DNA from: Desulfomicrobium baculatum DSM 4028
Lineage (GTDB): Bacteria; Desulfobacterota; Desulfovibrionia; Desulfovibrionales; Desulfomicrobiaceae
Reading direction: 5' to 3'
Length of the DNA stretch: 64,000 nt
NCBI RefSeq assembly: GCF_000023225.1
Contig: NC_013173.1
Location: forward strand, 436,501-500,500
Of this stretch, positions 10,401 through 16,803 are shown in pieces. Position 1 is the stretch's first letter. Every line of letters starts with the position of its first letter. The position numbers were made by a program, and so were the translations under genes. The notes beneath the pieces were generated by a model. It had not been told where the DNA came from and ran no database searches. It worked only from the letters and a program-made list of their open reading frames with translations.

Positions 10401-10662
10401 GACTGAGCGGGTATTCACGTGGCAGGTCGGCCCGCAGTTCTCGGCAGAGCGCATAGGCGAAGCCAACGGGAAAGGGGAAGCGGGTATTGGCACAGACCCC
10501 GTGCCGGCGGGCCAGCTGCATGGAGACCCAGCGCTGCATGCCGCCGGACTGGACCAAAATGGTCTCAGGCTCCATGGGGTCCAGCGGAGTTTTCAGGACC
10601 TCGGCCAGCAGTTCGGCCAGGTTTTCCAGGCGGTTGGAGGCGTGGAGGAGAAAGCCTTCCAT
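7468..10662 (-). CDS. recC: RecBCD exonuclease V gamma subunit RecC
   Basis: 1064 residues (E. coli RecC about 1120). It begins MEGFLLHASNRLENLAELL and has the early motif IVQSGGMQRWVSMQL expected of RecC. RecC is the non-catalytic scaffold that splits the DNA strands and recognises the Chi site. It has inactive helicase-like domains, so no Walker A is expected and none is seen. It is the first rec gene of the operon, starting 5 bp after the stop of the HD-domain gene and overlapping recB by one base. Chi specificity of this lineage cannot be deduced here. Confidence 0.95.
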   Translation of the reverse strand: MEGFLLHASNRLENLAELLAEVLKTPLDPMEPETILVQSGGMQRWVSMQLARRHGVCANTRFPFPVGFAYALCRELRADLPREYPLSQERMLWRITHLLRGLLDEPEFAPLARYVQEDSELRSVQLAERIAYHFDQYLIFRPEWAARWENHEPSGNFLLPGHVASEAWQARLWRELIRDMGGEHRAALLRRAIASLEKGTSLPDLPSRVCVFGIPTLPPVYLDLLKALSRHSQVHVFLLSPCQKYWGDLLTHRERRRAYRAGEHASPERPEDAMPLAGLGAVGKEFLELLMERDALETGLYEEPVGDTMLGQLQADLLDLDVREEKTDFSDTSIQVHCCHSPLREMEILKDLILDLLAKDTSLSPQDILVMNPDIERYAPVIQAVFGTAGEDGIPFSISDRKPTKAAETIRLFLELLEFGQHRFEASRVCALLEAPPVRQRLGLDASDTQRVLEWVRASGVRWGLDLDFRRKAGLGDFGQNTWESGLSRLYLGYMTGAADPLGGIAPLALRGSAEQELLGRVTAWIDELATLWSRLRDTRTPADWQDCLLWILDAFFPQDPAQAEHLLAIRKAVTDLTRDMGDFEADARTMLYLIRKRLDESGGESGFLASGLTFCGLKPMRSIPFRVICLTGLTSTAFPRQDIPLGFDLMAARPRPGDRSHREDDRYLFLESIISARDNLILTYPGLSQSDNLEAPPSVLVSELLDFLDRGCTVDGLTPSEAIVFKHKLQAFHPDYFSAGSPIFSYSAQNRDAAQALFAEHQSRQFFPEASTLEGAHAEQEIEIDIEELTRFLTHPCRHLLRALRIDPTGGEDDFLDEEPLATPTGLEAYGPLQDLLRTALDEPAANLEGLLLAWQLLPPGQAGTDASRKLCSQIRALADQARAVIGDEKPLRLDLKLPLGRITLTGRIDLHGDRFVTCRPAKTKSSDMLRLWVRHLAASATGHAVQSMHIGTDDCFPAPEAPNARNLLEGLLRLYTRGMRAPIHLFPRTSLAFAEARFTGRKPKERPEALMQAMRQWEGGYMVSPERDDPHLAFLFRDTEPDWERFADVAEEIYGPILGGAE

Positions 10663-10667
10663 GAGGG

Positions 10668-11222
10668 TCAGGAAGCCGCCAGTCCCACTTCGCCTTCAAT
10701 CCCCGTGATAGCCCCAATGGCCAGCGTCAGGAAATCTCCCAGTTCCAGGCCGATCTTTTCGCATTCCTTGATGGTTTCGCGGCAGACCGAGGCGGCAAAG
10801 GCCTTGTCCTTCATCTTTTTCTTGAGGCTCTTGGCTTCCATGCCCTGCATGCGCGTGGGGCGGACGAGAGCTGCGGTGTGGATCAGGCCGGTGACGGTTT
10901 CGCCGCAACGCAGGGCGAAGTCGAACTGGGTCTCGGGCAGGTTGCCGTTCATCTCGTTGTGGCGGGCGATGGCCTGGACGGCGTCTTCCGGCAGTTTTCT
11001 GGCCAGGGTCTCGGCGGTCAGGAGGCCGTGCTTTTCGGGAGTGTCCTTGGTCTGGGGATAGTCGAGGTCGTGCAGCAGACCGGCCAGGCCCCAGGTTTCG
11101 GGGTCCTGACCCAGACGGTCGGCCAGGGCGCGCATGACGGCTTCGGTTTCAAGGGCATGTACGAGAAGATGATCGGGAGCGCTCGCCTTGATCATGGCGA
11201 GTGCTTCGGTGCGGTCGAGCAT
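10668..11222 (-). CDS. HD-domain phosphohydrolase-like protein
   Basis: 184 residues with an HD-type metal site: H near residue 19 (DHLLVHALETEAVM), then LAGLLHDLDYPQ (HD pair) and IARHNEMNG further on. This matches the small HDIG hydrolases found widely in bacteria, whose substrates (nucleotides or phosphoesters) vary. The start ATG at 11222 follows a good ribosome-binding site (AAGGAGG, 8 bases before it). It lies 62 bp downstream of hgcB and only 5 bp before recC, so it may connect the hgcAB and recCBD transcripts. No terminator hairpin is evident in the 62-bp gap. No specific function is assigned. Confidence 0.8.
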   Translation of the reverse strand: MLDRTEALAMIKASAPDHLLVHALETEAVMRALADRLGQDPETWGLAGLLHDLDYPQTKDTPEKHGLLTAETLARKLPEDAVQAIARHNEMNGNLPETQFDFALRCGETVTGLIHTAALVRPTRMQGMEAKSLKKKMKDKAFAASVCRETIKECEKIGLELGDFLTLAIGAITGIEGEVGLAAS

Positions 11223-11284
11223 GGTGTGGCCTCCTTGGTTTGGAAGGCAAAGAGATCAGCCATTTCGTCGCCGTGGTCAAGGAC

Positions 11285-11560
11285 TCAGCAGCAGGACGTC
11301 CCGCGCTTGCCCGGCAGCCAGGTCTGGATGATGTACTGGGCGCAGCCCACGCCTGGAGTGACCGTGATGGCGGCGGTCGGACAGTTGAGGGCGCAGGCCC
11401 CGCACTCCATGCAGGCCTCACGGTCCAGCACGTGGGCCTTGCCGTTCCGCACGGCGAAGATGCGGTGCGGACAGACCGTGGCGCAGATGCCGCAGCCTAC
11501 GCATTTGTCCTCTTCATAGGCCAGGGTGGCCACATTTTTGAGATGGCGGAAAATTTTCAT
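11285..11560 (-). CDS. hgcB: HgcB, 2[4Fe-4S] ferredoxin of mercury methylation
   Basis: 91 residues with two four-Cys ferredoxin motifs, CVGCGICATVCP and CMECGACALNCP. A further Cys lies at VGCAQYI, and the protein ends in vicinal cysteines (GTSCC). This is the layout of HgcB, which is proposed to reduce the corrinoid of HgcA and to deliver Hg(II) through its extra and C-terminal cysteines. It starts 7 nt after the hgcA stop, the usual hgcA-hgcB arrangement. A generic ferredoxin is unlikely given the adjacent HgcA and the terminal Cys pair. Confidence 0.95.
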   Translation of the reverse strand: MKIFRHLKNVATLAYEEDKCVGCGICATVCPHRIFAVRNGKAHVLDREACMECGACALNCPTAAITVTPGVGCAQYIIQTWLPGKRGTSCC

Positions 11561-11567
11561 GCGTTCC

Positions 11568-12722
11568 TCACAAGAAGTTGCCGGTCACGAACAGGATCGC
11601 CGCCAGAAGCGTGCCACCGGCCAGGACGGGGATGGCCTTGCGCATTTCCTTCTCTACTCCGGAGGGCGACGTGTACGGCGTGGACCCGGTGAAGTTGAGG
11701 GCCAGCCAGGATGCCAGCGACATGGTCCAAAGTCCGGCGCCTGTTACGGCGGCCCAGGAAAGCTGGGGGAAGATGGCCGGCAGCAGCACGGACAGGGCCA
11801 GGCCAAGCCCGGCTCCGCCCAGGGAAAAGAGGCGCGTGCGCAGCACGGGCAGGAGCAGGGGGAATAAAATCGCGCCTGCGGCCAAGCCAAAGCCTGTGGC
11901 GCACGCCGCCAGGATCCAGCGCTGCCGGATGGCCTGCACGGAAAAGTCCGGACCAATGAGGCTGAGCACGGCCGCCACCAAAAAGGAGGCGAGGATGATC
12001 TTCCAGCCCAGAACCAGTTCCACGGGAATGACCGCGGCCCGTTCCTTCAGGCTGAAGGTGACTTCGCGCATGGCTTCGTCCTCGCCCCGGTCCAGGTAGC
12101 GGGGCAGATCCTCGGCGCGAACGGGGCCGAAAACCGCCTCGAATCCGCAGGCTTTGCGCAGGTCACGGACCCGCACCCCGTTGGCCCCGAGCTGGGGCAG
12201 GATGAGGCGGCGGTGGGAGACAATGCGTTCAAGGCCGGTCTTGCGCACCTGCTCGGCAATCCCTGCGGCGTTGAAAGTGCCCTTGCCGCCCGCGCACCAG
12301 ATGTTGATGCCGCGCGTGTCGGTTACCAGCAGCCAGAGGTCCCGCCCGGGCAGGGTGAAGCGGACCGTGTCGAAGGTCAGCTTGTAGTTGGCCGTGACGA
12401 TGACAGGCGCCTCGGGGCCGGGCTGGCCGATGGCATAGAGGCCGGGGTTGACGGTGTAGTTGTTGCGGTCAAGCCCCAGTCGCGCGCGGCAGGTTCCGAG
12501 CCGGTCCCAGGCCGTGGGACTGGTCCGGACGCGCGGAATCCGCCCTGCGGCGGTGGGCAAAAACCCGTCCACGTAAGGCTCGATGCGATATCCGGCAAGG
12601 TCGTCCACCCCTGCACCAGGGGCGGGTGGGGGGCCTCAGCACGGGCCGGGAATCTCGCTGTTCGCGTCGGGCGCGGAGCAGGATGGGCCAGGGGCCATGG
12701 GAAAGGGCTGGAGTGGTTTCAT
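11568..12722 (-). CDS. hgcA: HgcA, corrinoid protein that methylates mercury; possible in-frame UGA (selenocysteine) near N-terminus
   Basis: The conserved protein contains the HgcA cap-helix motif NIWCAGGK, whose Cys is the proposed lower ligand of cobalt in the methyl-carrying corrinoid. Upstream marks are NYTVNPGLYAIG and VTANYKLTFD. The C-terminal half has about five hydrophobic membrane spans. HgcA passes a methyl group to Hg(II), giving methylmercury. A conservative start is GTG 12608 (346 residues, motif Cys 105). The same frame continues upstream through one TGA (12636-12638) to ATG 12722, only 7 nt after the arsR stop. That gives 384 residues if UGA is read as Sec (Cys28-Sec29, motif Cys 143). 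I annotate the longer frame as a hypothesis; the part from 12608 down is certain. GTG 12608 has no good Shine-Dalgarno and lies at the base of a hairpin. Confidence 0.9.
12605..12638 (-). promoter_or_regulatory. Candidate bacterial SECIS element downstream of in-frame UGA in hgcA
   Basis: On the hgcA strand the TGA at 12638-12636 is followed after 19 nt by the apical loop of a hairpin: CCCCTG (12622-12617), loop GTG (12616-12614), CAGGGG (12613-12608). CCA/TGG can extend the stem below a 4-nt bulge. Known bacterial SECIS hairpins sit just after the UGA, with an apical loop roughly 16-37 nt away containing G or GU, and this one fits. GC-rich DNA makes chance hairpins common. Alternatively the hairpin could simply mask the GTG start at 12608. 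Confidence 0.45.
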
Positions 12723-12729
12723 GTCGCGC

Positions 12730-12999
12730 CTATAGGGAAGAGATGAGTATTTTGAGTTCGGCCAGTCGGTCCTTGTCCGCGCAGTAACAGATGCGTGGGC
12801 CTTCTATCTCGCCACGGATCAGGCCCGCTTCTTTTAGTTGTTTGAGATGCTGACTGACCGTGGACTGGGCCAGGGGCAGGATGCTTACGATCTCGCCGCA
12901 GATGCAGCTGTCCACCTGCAAGAGATGCTTGAGAATCGCCACCCGCGCGGGATGCCCGAGGGCCTTGCAGAGGGCGGCCAAGTTCTGGTCATGGGTCAT
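12730..12999 (-). CDS. ArsR/SmtB-family metal- or thiol-responsive repressor
   Basis: 89 residues with an ArsR winged helix: [17 protein letters not shown], then [19 protein letters not shown] as recognition helix and wing. A SCICGEI segment sits where ArsR proteins carry their ELCVC-type metal-binding cysteines, so As(III), Hg(II) or another soft metal could be the signal (inference). Its stop is 7 nt before the ATG of the extended hgcA frame, so arsR and hgcAB should share a transcript. ArsR-like genes directly upstream of hgcAB are known in Desulfovibrionales. A symmetric operator candidate lies just upstream. Confidence 0.9.
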   Translation of the reverse strand: MTHDQNLAALCKALGHPARVAILKHLLQVDSCICGEIVSILPLAQSTVSQHLKQLKEAGLIRGEIEGPRICYCADKDRLAELKILISSL

Positions 13000-13018
13000 G
13001 AAGTGCTCCCGTCGAACG

Positions 13019-13043
13019 TATCGTATATCGTAGAATTACGATA
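13019..13043. promoter_or_regulatory. Candidate ArsR operator, TATCGTA repeats
   Basis: TATCGTA occurs twice in direct order (13019-13025 and 13026-13032) and once inverted as TACGATA (13037-13043). The last two form a perfect 7-4-7 palindrome. The site lies 20 bp upstream of the arsR start. A TTGACA -35-like box for the arsR-hgc transcript lies on the minus strand at 13056-13061, so a bound repressor would cover the promoter. The gene on the plus strand is divergent, so both could be controlled from here. Confidence 0.65.
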
Positions 13044-13133
13044 ATGCTGAATTCGTGTCAATGTGTGGTCCGAGTTGAGTTTTCCCGGTTCCCGGTGCAT
13101 GATGCCACGATACAAAGATTGAGGAGGTTCATA

Positions 13134-13988
13134 GTGCGCTGGAAACAATTCTTGACCCCGGTTCAGTCCATGGATGTCGATGAGGTCCGGGCCTATCTGT
13201 CCGGCAAGACCCTGCAGGAAGTGACCATTCTCGATGTGCGCCAGCCGGGGGAATACGAGGAAGGGCATATTCCCGGAGCCAGGCTGGTGCCTCTTGCTGC
13301 GCTGACCGACTCGCTGGACGAGATCGACCCGTCCAGACCGGTGGTTGTGTATTGCGCCATTGGCGGGCGCAGCCGCGTCGCTGCCCAAACCCTGGCCGGC
13401 AAAGGGTATGACCAGGTCATCAACATGAGCGGCGGCTACAAAGCCTGGAACGGTCAGGCTGCCTACGGGGCAGAAGAGGCTGGTGTGGACATTTTTTCCG
13501 AACTCGACAGCGCGGAGGCGATTCTGGCCTCTGCCTATTCCCTGGAAGAGGGGTTGCGCGATTTTTATCTGCGCATGCTGGAGCGGGTCAGCGATGAAAA
13601 GGTGAAGAGCGTGTTCCGCCTGCTGGCCGACATCGAGATCAAGCACAAGGATCGTCTTTTCGCCGAATACACACGCATCACCGGCAAGGATGATCGCGGG
13701 GATTTCGAGTGCAGGTTTGTCACTCCGCTCATGGAAGGCGGGATGACCACCGAGGAATACATGGACCGCTTCAAGCCTGACTTTGACAGCCCGGTGGACG
13801 TCATCTCCCTGGCCATGTCCATCGAAGCCCAGGCGCTGGATCTTTACATCCGTTCCGCCGTCTGGACTCAGAACGCCGAGAACCGGGCCATCCTTGAACA
13901 GATCGCCAGCGAGGAAAAGACGCATCTGGAACGATTGGGACAGCTGCTGGACGAGTTGGTCGGAAGCGGATCCGGAGCGACAAATTGA
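13134..13988 (+). CDS. Rhodanese / ferritin-like (rubrerythrin-type) fusion protein
   Basis: 284 residues from GTG 13134, chosen because GAGGAGG lies 6 nt upstream; an earlier in-frame start at 13044 lacks such a site. Residues about 10-105 are a rhodanese domain with ILDVRQPGEYEEGHIPGA and the active loop YCAIGGRSR (Cys nucleophile). The second half has two helix pairs with ferritin-type Glu/His (LADIEIKHKDRLF and EQIASEEKTHLERL), expected to bind a di-iron site. Such fusions occur in anaerobes and are thought to act in sulfane-sulfur or oxidative-stress handling. It is divergent from arsR-hgcAB and shares the intergenic operator region. Confidence 0.85.
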   Translation: MRWKQFLTPVQSMDVDEVRAYLSGKTLQEVTILDVRQPGEYEEGHIPGARLVPLAALTDSLDEIDPSRPVVVYCAIGGRSRVAAQTLAGKGYDQVINMSGGYKAWNGQAAYGAEEAGVDIFSELDSAEAILASAYSLEEGLRDFYLRMLERVSDEKVKSVFRLLADIEIKHKDRLFAEYTRITGKDDRGDFECRFVTPLMEGGMTTEEYMDRFKPDFDSPVDVISLAMSIEAQALDLYIRSAVWTQNAENRAILEQIASEEKTHLERLGQLLDELVGSGSGATN

Positions 13989-14308
13989 TCTTTGATACGT
14001 ACTGCTTGATTTGATAAACATGCTGATATTGTGGAGTTTTTTTGTCTTCAGTGTGGTTATTTTTCGGGAACGAGGAATTCTGAGCGTACGGAGATGAGTG
14101 GGTAGTGAGAGAAGTTTTGCGCACGGTGTACGGTCTTTGCGCTGGACGTTTTGGATCGAACTTCTTGCCTTATGGACGGGACTCAGAAAATTCCAAACAT
14201 GATAACACGTTGCTCAAGGATAATCGCATGGGCACACCCTTTGCTCTATGGAAATACCAAGCGGTCGAAAACAGGGCCGATCATATCCAGAGAATTGGGG
14301 GGAATGTC
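13989..14308. other. Intergenic region upstream of small membrane-protein gene
   Basis: 320 bp, AT-richer than the neighbours, with no convincing gene. A reading frame from 14105 joins the small protein at 14309 but its upstream residues look non-coding. TTGATT (14008-14013) followed by TGATAT (14031-14036) is a weak promoter-like pair with a 17-bp spacer. Nothing else recognisable. Confidence 0.4.
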
Positions 14309-14446
14309 ATGAAGCAGTTATGTTACCTTTTCTGGCTTGCCGGGATGGCAACTCTTGTTGCTTATGGCTGGAGCGATACACTTTTGAACCAGGTTTCCGA
14401 CGTCGTGCATTTCATGGGACAGCTCGTTGCCTTTGTGATCGCTTGA
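14309..14446 (+). CDS. 45-residue hypothetical single-span membrane protein
   Basis: ATG 14309 follows a GGGGGGA Shine-Dalgarno-like run at proper spacing. The peptide begins MKQLCYLFWLAGMATLVAYGW, giving one hydrophobic segment (about residues 4-20), then a polar stretch, then HFMGQLVAFVIA at the C-terminus. A strong terminator begins 27 bp after its stop, so it is its own transcription unit. I do not recognise the family. It could be a membrane-stress or complex-associated microprotein, but there is no evidence for a role. Confidence 0.6.
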   Translation: MKQLCYLFWLAGMATLVAYGWSDTLLNQVSDVVHFMGQLVAFVIA

Positions 14447-14472
14447 ATTCGAACGGTTCCACTTTCGCGTAT

Positions 14473-14512
14473 CCACGATGGGAGTCTGGCATCTTCCCAT
14501 CGTGGTTTTTTT
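14473..14512 (+). terminator. Rho-independent terminator after small membrane-protein gene
   Basis: Perfect 11-bp stem CCACGATGGGA / TCCCATCGTGG with an 11-nt loop followed by seven T. It ends the transcript of the 45-residue protein gene and separates it from pabB-pabC. Confidence 0.93.
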
Positions 14513-14644
14513 GTCTTGCGTACCGCTGCTTTGCTTTCGCCGGCTGAACGGCGGCCTGAATACCGCGATGCGCTCGCGCCTGGCCAAAAGTTGGTGGTTT
14601 TTTGCCCTGTTGCGTTGCGCCGGAGCGCAAGATAGGGCTTGGCC

Positions 14645-16378
14645 ATGTCCGTCGCAGTCATATATTCCACAGAACATTCGGCCTGGGTACGCTACGAGCG
14701 TCCCCGGGCCATTTTTGTGGCCCACCGCCCCGATGAGGTGCCTCAGCTTATCGCCCATGCGGAAGCGGAAGTGGAAGGGCGCGGGCTCCATGCGGTAGGG
14801 TTTCTGGCCTATGAAGCGGGCAGCGCCTTTGATCCGGCCATGCCCGATTCGTCCTGTGGCGCATTTCCCCTGGCCTGGTTCGGGCTGTTCGACGCCCCCG
14901 CCTTCGTGACGCTGGATGCCGCGTATGCCCCTGCCCTGGACTGGATTTCGGAACTGGACGCCTGCGCCCATGGCCGCGCCCTGGAACGTATCCGCGAGTA
15001 TCTGGGCCGGGGCGACACCTATCAGGTCAATTTCACGCATCGCCTGCGCGCCCGTTTTGGTGCGGCTCCCTGGGATTTCTTCCAGAGCCTCGTCCGCCGC
15101 CAGCCATCACCCCACGCAGCCTTTATCGAGACTGCCGATTTCGCCATCTGCAGCGCATCGCCGGAGATGTTTTTTGAACGGGAGGGAGAGGATGTCTGGT
15201 CCCGCCCCATGAAAGGCACGGCTCCGAGAGGGCGCTGGCCCGAAGAGGACGAGGCGCTGGCCCGGGCGCTGGAAGTCTCGGAAAAGGAGCGGGCCGAAAA
15301 CGTGATGATCGTCGATATGGTCAGAAACGACCTCGGCCGGGTCTGTCTGCCCGGCAGCGTGAATGTGCCCGAACTTTTTCGCGTGGAGCGCTATCCGACG
15401 CTCTGGCAGCTCACCTCCCTGGTGCGCGGTCGCACGTTGGAGTCGACGGCGCGGGTCGTGTCGGCCCTGTTTCCGGCCGCGTCCATCACCGGCGCGCCCA
15501 AGGTCCGGACCATGCGGATCATTCAGGAACTCGAAGTTTCGCCGCGCCGCATCTATACCGGGAGCATCGGGGTGATGAGCCCTGGCCGCAAGGCGCGTTT
15601 CAACGTGGCCATCCGCACGGTGCTGGTCGACAAGCCCTCGGGCACGGCCGAGTACGGGGTGGGCGGCGGCATTGTCTGGGATTCGGACCCTGCGGCGGAG
15701 TTCCGCGAGACGCGGATCAAGGCCCGCGTGCTGGCCGCCCCGGAGCCGGAATTCCTGCTGCTTGAAACCATGCGCTGGGAAAAAAACAAGGGGATTTTTC
15801 TTCTCGCGGAGCATTTGCGGCGTTTGCAAGATAGCGCCGCATATTTCGATTTCAGGCTCGACCCCAAGGCCGTGCGGGACGCGCTTGAACAGGAAGTGCT
15901 GACGGCGGATGGTTTCGAAGGTATGCTGCGCCTGACCTTGGACAGTTCCGGGTCTTGGAACATCGAGCATCGCTCTCTGCCCGGACCGACGCCGTGCCGG
16001 GTGTCTTTGGCCCTGTCGGCGGTGGACGCGGCCGATCCGTTTCTTTTCCACAAGACCACGCGGCGAAAGGTTTACGATCGCGCCCGGAGGCAAGCGCCGG
16101 AGGTGGACGATGTGCTGCTCTGGAACGAGCGGGGGGAGGTCACGGAATCGACCATCGCCAATCTGGTCGTTGAAATCGCCGGCGAGCTGCTCACTCCGCC
16201 CCTTGCCTGCGGACTGCTACCGGGCACAATGCGTGCCCGGCTGCTGCATGAAGGACGGATCAGGGAAGAAGTGGTGCGGGTGGATGATCTGAGCCGTTGC
16301 ACAAGGCTGTGGCTGATCAATTCCGTGCGCGGATGGCGTGAATGCGTTCTGGTCGATGCAGAGGGGCAGGCCCCCTAG
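14645..16378 (+). CDS. pabB: Fused aminodeoxychorismate synthase component I / aminodeoxychorismate lyase
   Basis: 577 residues from ATG 14645; an upstream TTG adds only two residues. Residues 1-365 are a chorismate-binding PabB domain: CSASPEMFFERE, RPMKGTAPRGR, ERAENVMIVDMVRNDLGRV and SITGAPKVRTM. The C-terminal 200 residues are a class IV PLP aminotransferase-fold lyase (PabC): LLETMRW, LWNERGEVTESTIANLVV and LLPGTMRARLL. Together they convert chorismate plus glutamine-derived ammonia to p-aminobenzoate for folate. The fused form is known in many bacteria. No PabA amidotransferase is in the window. The stop overlaps the convergent MauE-like gene (CTAG shared). Confidence 0.92.
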   Translation: MSVAVIYSTEHSAWVRYERPRAIFVAHRPDEVPQLIAHAEAEVEGRGLHAVGFLAYEAGSAFDPAMPDSSCGAFPLAWFGLFDAPAFVTLDAAYAPALDWISELDACAHGRALERIREYLGRGDTYQVNFTHRLRARFGAAPWDFFQSLVRRQPSPHAAFIETADFAICSASPEMFFEREGEDVWSRPMKGTAPRGRWPEEDEALARALEVSEKERAENVMIVDMVRNDLGRVCLPGSVNVPELFRVERYPTLWQLTSLVRGRTLESTARVVSALFPAASITGAPKVRTMRIIQELEVSPRRIYTGSIGVMSPGRKARFNVAIRTVLVDKPSGTAEYGVGGGIVWDSDPAAEFRETRIKARVLAAPEPEFLLLETMRWEKNKGIFLLAEHLRRLQDSAAYFDFRLDPKAVRDALEQEVLTADGFEGMLRLTLDSSGSWNIEHRSLPGPTPCRVSLALSAVDAADPFLFHKTTRRKVYDRARRQAPEVDDVLLWNERGEVTESTIANLVVEIAGELLTPPLACGLLPGTMRARLLHEGRIREEVVRVDDLSRCTRLWLINSVRGWRECVLVDAEGQAP

Positions 16379-16803
16379 TCGGCGTCGTTTCCGCGCCGGT
16401 AGAACCACGCCGCCGTCAGGCCCAGGGCCACGAAGATGACGTCGCGGACAATGTAGAAGACCATGTCGTCCGAGGCCGCAGGGGCGCTTGAGAAGCATCC
16501 GCAGTTCAGGTCGATGCCCCGGACGTAGGCGCTGACCACGGCTCCCAGAAAGACGACCAGCATGGCGTTGGCCAGGAACAGGGCCGGACCGGTCCAGGCC
16601 CGGCACACGAGCAGAATGGCCACGACGATTTCCAGCCAGGGCAGGGTCAGGGCCGTAAAGTTGACGAGCACGTCCGGCAGGATGAGGTAGCTGGCCACGC
16701 TGGCGGCGAATTCGGCCGGAGCCATGATTTTCTGCGGGGCGGCAGCCAGGAAGACGAGGGCCAGGGCCAGGCGCGAACCCCGGGCCAGAGACGCTGCGTT
16801 CAT
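16375..16803 (-). CDS. MauE/DoxX-family membrane protein
   Basis: 142 residues with four hydrophobic spans (near 10-25, 45-65, 70-90 and 115-135) and a loop motif NCGCF between spans 3 and 4. This matches the MauE/DoxX-type proteins, which are linked to disulfide formation or electron transfer at the membrane. The start overlaps the stop of the rhodanese gene as ATGA, so they form a two-gene operon. The linked rhodanese and the CGC motif suggest thiol or sulfur chemistry in the envelope, which is an inference. Confidence 0.75.
   Translation of the reverse strand: MNAASLARGSRLALALVFLAAAPQKIMAPAEFAASVASYLILPDVLVNFTALTLPWLEIVVAILLVCRAWTGPALFLANAMLVVFLGAVVSAYVRGIDLNCGCFSSAPAASDDMVFYIVRDVIFVALGLTAAWFYRRGNDAD

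Noticed and set aside
12377-12616. 79-codon minus-strand frame overlapping the hgcA 5' end in another frame
   Set aside because: No family features; the hgcA frame carries the conserved residues from 12608 onward.
14105-14308. N-terminal extension of the 45-residue protein
   Set aside because: Lacks a Shine-Dalgarno and membrane-type sequence; the ATG at 14309 has a strong one.
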